Both the position numbers and the translations under genes were made by a program. The notes below the pieces were generated by a model. The model saw only the letters and a list, made by a program, of their open reading frames with translations, had not been told where the DNA came from and did not search any database. Below are positions 58,539 through 64,000 of a DNA stretch of 64,000 bases, one piece after another (the stretch's first letter is position 1; each line of letters starts with the position of its first letter). Source of the stretch: GWE2-51-13 sp041736705 (GTDB lineage: Bacteria > Bacillota_I > Bacilli_A > Erysipelotrichales > Erysipelotrichaceae); assembly GCA_041736705.1 (NCBI GenBank), contig JBGSTC010000006.1, positions 62,001 to 126,000 of the forward strand, given 5' to 3'.

Positions 58539-59630
58539 ATGAGAGAATATCTGTTCACATCGGAAAGCGTCACCGACGGCCACCCCGATAAAATCTGCGA
58601 CCAGATCGCCGATTCCATCCTGGACGCAGCCCTGTCGCAGGATCCCTATTCCAAGATGGCGGTCGAAGCCACCATCAAAGACGACCTGATTTTAGTCTTT
58701 GGCGAAGCCAACACGAAGGCGACGATCGATTTCGAAAAGATCGCGAAAGACGTCATCCGCAGTATCGGCTACGATGAAGAATACACCGTGATGGTGAAGG
58801 TCAACGGCCAATCCGCCGAGATTTTCAACGCGGTCACGGGACATGACGAAATCGCCGCCGGCGACCAAGGGATCATGTTCGGCTATGCCAGCAACGAAAC
58901 CGAAAACTATATGCCGTTGGCGATCGACACCGCCCACAAACTGTCCAAACGACTCAGCGATCTGAAATGGGAAGACAAGCGCATCCGTCCCGACGGGAAA
59001 ACGCAGGTCACCGTCCTGTATCGCGACCATAAACCGGTATCGATCGATACCATCGTCGTCTCGACCCAGCACAGCGCGGACATGACGCAGGAAGAACTCC
59101 ACGAAGTCGTCAAGACGCAGGTCATCGACCATGTGGTCGATCCCAAGTGGATCACCCCGGATACCAAATACTTCATCAACCCCTCGGGTTCCTTCATCGT
59201 CGGCGGATCCTTCGGCGACAGCGGCACCACCGGCCGTAAGATCGTCGTCGACACCTACGGCGGCATGGGACGGATCGGCGGCGGCTGTTTCAGTTCGAAA
59301 GACCCCTCCAAAGTCGACCGTTCGGCGGCCTATTACTCCCGTTTCGTCGCCAAGAACCTGGTCGCGGCGAAACTCGCGGAACGCTGCGAAATCCAGCTTT
59401 CCTACGCGATCGGACAAACCCATCCGATTTCGATCATGATCGACACCTTCAACACGAACTTGGTCGAACTCGAGGAAATCTACGCCTGGGTCAAACGTAA
59501 TTTCGACTTCAGCGTCGGAAACATCATCCGGGAACTCGACCTCCTGAAACCCATCTACCGCAAGACGGCCAACTTCGGCCACTTCGGTCGCGACGGGTTC
59601 AGCTGGGAAACCATCAAAGCCACGAAGTAA
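58539..59630 (+). CDS. metK: S-adenosylmethionine synthetase
   Basis: Makes SAM from ATP and methionine. The 363 residues are at the short end (most are 380-400). N-terminal FTSESVTDGHPDKICDQIAD with the ATP and Mg residues, AAGDQGIMFGYA, and KVDRSAAYYSR are recognisable. Two glycine-rich catalytic segments differ from the usual form: SFGDSGTTGRK (usual GD-x-GLTGRK) and GGMGRIGGGCFSSKDP (usual GGYARHGGGAFSGKDP). It should still be active since key acidic and Lys residues remain. AGGAGG precedes the start. Confidence 0.95.
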   Translation: MREYLFTSESVTDGHPDKICDQIADSILDAALSQDPYSKMAVEATIKDDLILVFGEANTKATIDFEKIAKDVIRSIGYDEEYTVMVKVNGQSAEIFNAVTGHDEIAAGDQGIMFGYASNETENYMPLAIDTAHKLSKRLSDLKWEDKRIRPDGKTQVTVLYRDHKPVSIDTIVVSTQHSADMTQEELHEVVKTQVIDHVVDPKWITPDTKYFINPSGSFIVGGSFGDSGTTGRKIVVDTYGGMGRIGGGCFSSKDPSKVDRSAAYYSRFVAKNLVAAKLAERCEIQLSYAIGQTHPISIMIDTFNTNLVELEEIYAWVKRNFDFSVGNIIRELDLLKPIYRKTANFGHFGRDGFSWETIKATK

Positions 59631-59651
59631 CGGGAAACCGTTGCTTTTTTT
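59627..59651 (+). terminator. Terminator of metK
   Basis: GTAACGG and CCGTTGC pair around a GAAA tetraloop, followed by seven T. It overlaps the stop codon. Confidence 0.85.
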
Positions 59652-59662
59652 ATGCGTTTCAC

Positions 59663-59721
59663 TTTACAGAAAAGGGTGGATATGCAATACTTAATTCACT
59701 TAACTATTAAGCATCTTAAGT
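59663..59721 (+). promoter_or_regulatory. Promoter and putative MarR operator of the efflux operon
   Basis: TTTACA and AATACT with a 17-base spacer form the probable promoter. Downstream, CTTAA-CTA-TTAAG (59699-59711) is a perfect inverted repeat and CTTAAG (59715-59720) a palindrome, with a further CTTAAT at 59690. Overlap with the transcription start suggests repression by the MarR protein encoded next. Confidence 0.7.
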
Positions 59722-59733
59722 AAAAGGAGGACT

Positions 59734-60204
59734 ATGGAAAACAGCTTCAAACAACAGAAAATATGCGACTTGATCGCTTCGATGGAGAGGATGCGCAGGG
59801 CGCAGAAAACCATGCGCAGCAAGCATTCCCATGATGGTCCGATCTTTCCCTTGATCGAATTCGCCAACGCCTGCGGGGACGAATCGGTCCCCATCAGCAA
59901 ACTGGCGGAAGTCTTCGGCGTTTCCGCCGCGGCCGCGACGCAGTTCATCACGAAAATGTCGATGCACGGCTATGTGGTCAGGGAAGAGAACCCGCAGGAC
60001 CGCCGCCAAGTCATGGTGAGGATCAGCGACAAAGGGAAGGCGACCGTCAAGGAAGCGCAGGCCGAGTTCATGGAAACGATGAGCGGTCTGTTGGATTATC
60101 TGGGCGAAGAAGACAGTCTTAAAATGAATGCGATCATCGAGAAGATCGCGGAATATTTCAACCAAGGAAAGCAAGAACAACATGAAAAAGAAAACAAAGC
60201 GTAG
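59734..60204 (+). CDS. MarR-family repressor of the adjacent efflux operon
   Basis: A 156-residue winged-helix regulator. The recognition part is ISKLAEVFGVSAAAATQFITKMSMHGYVV and the wing is REENPQDRRQVMVRISDKG, as in MarR. It is the first gene of an operon with an adaptor, an ATPase and a permease of the MacAB type, and AAGGAGG precedes it. Autoregulation through the CTTAA-type repeats is inferred. Confidence 0.9.
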   Translation: MENSFKQQKICDLIASMERMRRAQKTMRSKHSHDGPIFPLIEFANACGDESVPISKLAEVFGVSAAAATQFITKMSMHGYVVREENPQDRRQVMVRISDKGKATVKEAQAEFMETMSGLLDYLGEEDSLKMNAIIEKIAEYFNQGKQEQHEKENKA

Positions 60205-61066
60205 AGTGGTTTGGTTCGTCGTCGTCGCGGTGTTCGTCAGCGCGGGGTTTTTACTCTTGAACAATTTCCGCAACAATTCGATGAAAAGACTCGTTGAAGA
60301 AAGCACGATCGTGACCGTGGAAAAGGGCGAGTTGATCCTTTACAGCGTCGCGAAAGGGAAGATCACTTCGGCGGATACGTCTGAAGTGAAGTTCGAAGGC
60401 AGTCTTAAAGACAATTACGTCAAGGTCGGGGACGTGGTCACGAAGGATTTCAAGCTCGGCCAATACAAGAACGCGATGCAACAGGTGTACAACCTGCGCG
60501 CCAAGATCGACGGGATCGTCATCCAGGTCGCCAACAACGCGATGCCGTCCTATGTCGTCGCCAACCCGGATAAACTCCAGATGGAAGTACAGATTTCCGA
60601 AAAGGACATTGCGAAGATCAGCGTGGGACAAAAGTCCAAAGTGTTCATCGATGCCCTGAATCTGACCGTGGAAGGTACCGTCAGCAAGATCAGCCTGATC
60701 GGCAACACCTCCACCGATTTCACCACGTACACGGTCACCGTCGCTTTCGACAAAGGCGCCAACCCGATTTTCCTGGGGATGACCGGCAGCGCCAAGATCG
60801 AAACCTTGATTAAGAAAGACATTTATCTTGTGCCGGTCGAAGCCTTGATCCAAAGCGGGGGGAAGATCAACCTCCTCAGCGCGGAATGGTTCGACAACAT
60901 GAACAAGCCTGAAAAAGACTATTATCTAGAGGTCACCGTCGGTAGCGCGGACATCGACGTTGCGGAAGTGAGCGCCGAAGGGTTGGAAGGCTTTGAAGCC
61001 GTCATCCTGCCGGAATCGACGTCCTTCACCGGTTTCGGGGGTCTCCGCAATGCTGACGCTGAGTAA
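60182..61066 (+). CDS. MacA-like efflux adaptor (HlyD/RND-type)
   Basis: A 294-residue protein with one N-terminal membrane helix (about 8-27), then a lipoyl-like/barrel region without the long coiled-coil hairpin of classical adaptors. DKLQMEVQISEKDIAKISVGQK and LIKKDIYLVPVEALIQ are typical of the family. It should link the permease to the cell surface. ATG 60182 lies inside the marR gene. The C-terminal ~50 residues are acidic. It overlaps the ATPase gene by 17 bases. Confidence 0.83.
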   Translation: MKKKTKRRVVWFVVVAVFVSAGFLLLNNFRNNSMKRLVEESTIVTVEKGELILYSVAKGKITSADTSEVKFEGSLKDNYVKVGDVVTKDFKLGQYKNAMQQVYNLRAKIDGIVIQVANNAMPSYVVANPDKLQMEVQISEKDIAKISVGQKSKVFIDALNLTVEGTVSKISLIGNTSTDFTTYTVTVAFDKGANPIFLGMTGSAKIETLIKKDIYLVPVEALIQSGGKINLLSAEWFDNMNKPEKDYYLEVTVGSADIDVAEVSAEGLEGFEAVILPESTSFTGFGGLRNADAE

Positions 61067-61739
61067 CGTCACCAAGCACTACAAGATGGGTGATTCCGTC
61101 GTCCGTGCTTTGGACGGGATCAGCCTTACCATCGACGAAGGGGATTTCACGGCCATCGTCGGTCCGTCGGGAAGCGGGAAGTCCACCCTGATGAACATCA
61201 TCGGGTGTTTGGACATCGTTACCGACGGCGAATACGTCCTCAACCAGATCCCCATCAAAAAATACGAGGAAGACGAACTGGCGGAAATCCGCAACAAGCA
61301 GATCGGTTTCGTTTTCCAGCAGTTCAACCTGCTTCCTTCCTTCAGTGCGCTGGAGAACGTCATGATGCCCATGACCTATGCCCGCGTCCCCAAGAAACAA
61401 CGCGAGAAGATCGCCGCCGAAATCCTGACGAAAGTCGGATTGGGCGACCGGATGGACCATAAGCCCACCGAATTGTCGGGCGGGCAACAGCAACGTGTCT
61501 CCATCGCCCGGGCGCTGGCGAACAACCCGGCGATCATCCTGGCCGACGAACCGACCGGAGCGCTGGACCAGAAGACCGGCAAGGAAGTGCTCGACCTTCT
61601 GACCCAGCTCAACAAGCAGGGGAAGACCGTCATCGTCATCACCCACGACATCGGGGTCGCCGCCTATGCCTCGCGCATCCTGACGATCCGCGACGGCAAG
61701 ATCGTCGACGACTCACGCAAGGAGGCCGACCATGTTTAA
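61050..61739 (+). CDS. ABC transporter ATPase, MacB/LolD type
   Basis: A 229-residue ATPase with Walker A GPSGSGKST, Q-loop VFQQFNLLPSFSALENV, signature LSGGQQQR, Walker B IILADEPTGALD and the switch His in VIVITHDI. The LolD/MacB-type layout and its partner genes indicate antimicrobial-peptide or drug export. ATG 61050 lies in the 3' end of the adaptor gene; it overlaps the permease by eight bases. Confidence 0.93.
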   Translation: MLTLSNVTKHYKMGDSVVRALDGISLTIDEGDFTAIVGPSGSGKSTLMNIIGCLDIVTDGEYVLNQIPIKKYEEDELAEIRNKQIGFVFQQFNLLPSFSALENVMMPMTYARVPKKQREKIAAEILTKVGLGDRMDHKPTELSGGQQQRVSIARALANNPAIILADEPTGALDQKTGKEVLDLLTQLNKQGKTVIVITHDIGVAAYASRILTIRDGKIVDDSRKEADHV

Positions 61740-62895
61740 GGAATATTTCTCGATCGCCTGGCGGTCGGTGGTCGCCCACAAAATCCGTGCGCTTCTCACC
61801 ACTTTGGGCGTCGTCATCGGCGTTTCTTCGGTCATCCTTCTGCTTTCGCTGGGCAACAGCGCCAAGGCGGAAGCGGCGAACCAGATCCGCGCCATCGGCA
61901 GTAATCTCATCATCGTCCGGGTCACCGACCGCAACGGGGTGCTTCCGACCATCTGGTTGGATGAACTCAAAGACAGCGGGAAACTGGCCGCCTACAGTGA
62001 AATCATTTCAGGGAATAACTCCTACGTCGTCAACGGGCAGAACTTCGATGTTTCCGTCAGCGGCGTGAACCAGGATTACGGTTTTGTCTCCAGTCTCGAA
62101 CTGACCAGCGGCAGGTTCTTGTCCCGGATCGACCTCGACAACAATCTTCCGGTCGTGGTCATCGGTCCCAAGGTCGCGGAAAAACTCTTTCCCTTGAAAG
62201 ACGCGATCGGGGAAACGATGGTCATCCAAGGCGTCCAGTTCCGCATCATCGGGATCTTGACGGAGCGTGGGACCAACTTCAACGGCGACCTCGACGCGAC
62301 CGCCTACATCCCCATCGACTTCGCCGGAACCCTGTTCCCTTACCGCTTGAATTCGAAAACCTATTATCTCGCCAGCGAAACGGAAGACACGGTCGCGACG
62401 TCGATGCGTAAAATCGAGTCGTATCTTACCTCCGTCCTGCCATCCGCCAACGAGTTCAACGTCTTCAGCCAATCGCAGATCCTGGGCGTCATGAACACCC
62501 TCATGGGACTCCTCACGACCTTGTTGGCGGGGATCGCCTCCATTTCGCTGATCGTCGGAGGCATCGGCATCATGAACATTATGTTGGTGACCGTCCGTGA
62601 ACGGACCCGTGAAATCGGAGTACGGAAAGCACTGGGTGCAAAACGTTCGCAGATTTTGATCCAGTTCCTCATCGAAGCGGTCATCATCACCACCCTGGGC
62701 GGTTTGATCGGATTGGGCGTCAGCTATGTCGGCGCCGCCATCATCCAATACCTCTCCGACTTCAAAGTCACGGTCGGCTTGGATTCGGTCCTCCTGTCCC
62801 TTGTCTTCTCGATCACCATCGGCGTCGTCTTCGGGATCTATCCCGCAAACAAGGCGTCGCAGTTGGAACCGGTCGACGCTCTACGCTACGAATAA
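61732..62895 (+). CDS. ABC transporter permease, MacB type
   Basis: A 387-residue permease with one N-terminal helix, a large extracytoplasmic MacB_PCD domain (about 40-235), and the C-terminal FtsX domain of three helices. LVGGIGIMNIMLVTVRERTREIGVRKALGA is the family hallmark (here shown only in part). It ends with LEPVDALRYE as expected. It acts with the preceding ATPase and adaptor; the substrate is unknown. Confidence 0.94.
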   Translation: MFKEYFSIAWRSVVAHKIRALLTTLGVVIGVSSVILLLSLGNSAKAEAANQIRAIGSNLIIVRVTDRNGVLPTIWLDELKDSGKLAAYSEIISGNNSYVVNGQNFDVSVSGVNQDYGFVSSLELTSGRFLSRIDLDNNLPVVVIGPKVAEKLFPLKDAIGETMVIQGVQFRIIGILTERGTNFNGDLDATAYIPIDFAGTLFPYRLNSKTYYLASETEDTVATSMRKIESYLTSVLPSANEFNVFSQSQILGVMNTLMGLLTTLLAGIASISLIVGGIGIMNIMLVTVRERTREIGVRKALGAKRSQILIQFLIEAVIITTLGGLIGLGVSYVGAAIIQYLSDFKVTVGLDSVLLSLVFSITIGVVFGIYPANKASQLEPVDALRYE

Positions 62896-62898
62896 AAG

Positions 62899-62926
62899 AA
62901 ATCCGCAATTCACGTTGCGGATTTTT
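62899..62926. terminator. Terminator between the efflux operon and the SGNH gene
   Basis: AAATCCGCAA and TTGCGGATTT pair over a 6-base loop, with TTT after it; probably bidirectional. Confidence 0.85.
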
Positions 62927-64000
62927 AGTTGAGTCTGTACCAATCCCCGTCGATTTGGCCGAGGATCCAGATTTCATCCTCATCAAGTTTAGTCTGCGTA
63001 TAGAGCGAGAAACCGTACTCGATCAAATCGTCCTCGAAATCGGCGTCTTGATAAATCGGGAACGCATCGTACTCGGTCTCGTCGACGATGATTTTGATGT
63101 TCGTGATCTTTCGACCAAAATCTTGATCGGTGAATCGGGCGTTCATGTAAAACAACGAATTCACCTTGGATGACGTCATCTGAACCGCGGTCTTTTGGCT
63201 AAACGGGGCAATCGTCGAGGAAGCATGCGGTTCGCTGACCAAGACGGGCGTCACTTGAAGAAGCCGGTTAAGATTCCGTTCGGCGATCTCGATCACTAAC
63301 GTATCGATATCCATCGTCTTCACCTCGCGATAGTCATACGGAAAGACACGCGAATAGTTCACCCTTGCGAAAGAATCCGAAAGATAGGGAACCAAGGCGT
63401 TCGCGAACGAATCGCGAAACAGAAACAGATGTCCTTCTTTGGTCGGGTTGATCGATTCGAATTCCATGTCCTCGAATGTCCGGACGGCGCGCGTGAAGGT
63501 GAAGGCCTCGGGTAAATTATACGTGTACTGTATGTCATAATCGGACTTATCCGGATACAGCATGATCGAGAGATCCCCAAGCCAATCCTTTGACCGCACC
63601 GGGGTTTGACCAATCAGATGTAGACTCGTTTGACCCAGTTCGGCCATCATAAATTCATATCCGATCGCCGCACCGATAGCGTTCCAATGCGAATCGCGGG
63701 CATGATAGATCGGCAGCCCTGTTTCTTCCTTCGCTTGGATCAATGCGTCTTTCACATCGATGAAATCCATGGCGAGATCCATCTTTCGTAGCTGTTCCAG
63801 CAAATTCGTTTCTCCAACCGGTTTCAAATGCGCAGGCATCCTCTCGCCGTAGATCGACGCCTTGTTGGGGACGACCATAAAATAGGATGCGATGCCGAGT
63901 CTAGCCATCGCATCGCTTTGCAGTTGCATCGTACGGTTAAACCGAATCAGATCATTTTCGCTAAGCTGGCTTAGATTCAGGTAATCATCGAGGGTTTCTT
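62925..64000 (-). CDS. AlgX/AlgJ-like SGNH-fold protein, truncated by the window edge
   Basis: The frame stays open to base 64000, giving 358 visible residues without the N-terminus. DSHWNAIGAAIGYEFMM and LFRDSFANALVPYLSD are the conserved segments of the AlgX/AlgJ/DHHW type, in which Asp-His and the following Ser form an acetyltransferase site. MVVPNKASIYGERMP also fits. Such proteins work with an MBOAT acyltransferase to O-acetylate cell-surface polysaccharide; an MBOAT gene would be expected beyond the window. The C-terminal ~110 residues are unrecognised. Confidence 0.82.
   Translation of the reverse strand, partial: ETLDDYLNLSQLSENDLIRFNRTMQLQSDAMARLGIASYFMVVPNKASIYGERMPAHLKPVGETNLLEQLRKMDLAMDFIDVKDALIQAKEETGLPIYHARDSHWNAIGAAIGYEFMMAELGQTSLHLIGQTPVRSKDWLGDLSIMLYPDKSDYDIQYTYNLPEAFTFTRAVRTFEDMEFESINPTKEGHLFLFRDSFANALVPYLSDSFARVNYSRVFPYDYREVKTMDIDTLVIEIAERNLNRLLQVTPVLVSEPHASSTIAPFSQKTAVQMTSSKVNSLFYMNARFTDQDFGRKITNIKIIVDETEYDAFPIYQDADFEDDLIEYGFSLYTQTKLDEDEIWILGQIDGDWYRLN

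Noticed and set aside
1..64000. CRISPR array, insertion sequence or rRNA operon
   Set aside because: No regularly spaced repeats, transposase-like frames, terminal inverted repeats or rRNA sequence were seen.
1..64000. UGA read as tryptophan, as in many Mollicutes
   Set aside because: uvrC, engB-region genes, murI neighbours, mreC and several hydrogenase genes end at TGA exactly where the families end, so the code is standard.

Overview
The window reads as a chromosomal segment of a fermentative, anaerobic member of the Bacillota. It has moderate GC, standard stop codons (TGA is used as a stop throughout, so there is no Mollicute-type UGA=Trp recoding) and strong AGGAGG-type ribosome binding sites. 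The gene content points to the Bacilli/Erysipelotrichia side with Mollicute-like relatives: DnaB/DnaI helicase loading, a ComK homologue, T-box and S-box leaders, a CIRCE element, a DUF3196-like protein beside tig, and prolyl- and threonyl-tRNA synthetases of bacterial type. Glutamate racemase and MreC/MreD suggest a walled cell. A trimeric [FeFe] hydrogenase operon and a pfkA-pyk-glk operon suggest sugar fermentation with H2 release. The lineage assignment is inference; no 16S gene is present.

Layout. 1-2.8 kb: 3' part of uvrC, murI, a YfcE-type phosphodiesterase, tRNA-Arg(UCU). 2.9-7.1 kb: a likely accessory island with a large DEAH helicase that carries two membrane helices, a short orphan ORF, and two tandemly duplicated small membrane proteins in AT-rich DNA. 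7.2-13.2 kb: a membrane-anchored HIRAN-like protein, then the proteostasis block DUF3196-like/tig/lon/engB, with a near-consensus CIRCE operator in front of tig. 13.2-20.5 kb: an HPrK/PEPCK-like P-loop protein, two Cof-type HAD phosphatases, a degenerate beta-lactamase-fold protein, and a GPH sugar symporter with an amino-sugar-phosphate isomerase. 20.5-24.1 kb: two tiny ORFs, radC-mreC-mreD and a lipoprotein. 24.2-30.3 kb: polA-mutM-coaE-dnaB-dnaI, a replication and repair operon. 30.3-34.9 kb: pfkA-pyk-glk and an M29 aminopeptidase. 34.9-36.9 kb: T-box and thrS. 37-46.7 kb: an ABC binding protein and permease, then a ten-gene [FeFe] hydrogenase operon. 46.9-50.4 kb: proS, and infC-rpmI-rplT with a MarR regulator. 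50.5-58.3 kb: choline-kinase-like protein, radical SAM, rdgB, several membrane proteins, trmL, a RidA with a cysteine-rich tail, comK and a YitT protein. 58.3-64 kb: S-box and metK, a MarR-controlled MacAB-like efflux operon, and a truncated AlgX/AlgJ-like SGNH protein.

Regulation is unusually legible. Besides the known riboswitch classes, two near-identical promoter modules precede the ABC binding protein and the permease-hydrogenase operon. In each, a shared GTTAGTGAAC box and an extended -10 run directly into a GGGTACG hairpin. The pfkA ribosome binding site is the right arm of a perfect inverted repeat whose left arm lies upstream of the predicted transcription start. Both arrangements would let a hairpin form only in read-through RNA. 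infC appears to start at an ATA codon. The candidates most worth following up are this promoter/hairpin architecture, the membrane-anchored helicase island behind tRNA-Arg, and the RidA-cysteine-tail fusion.
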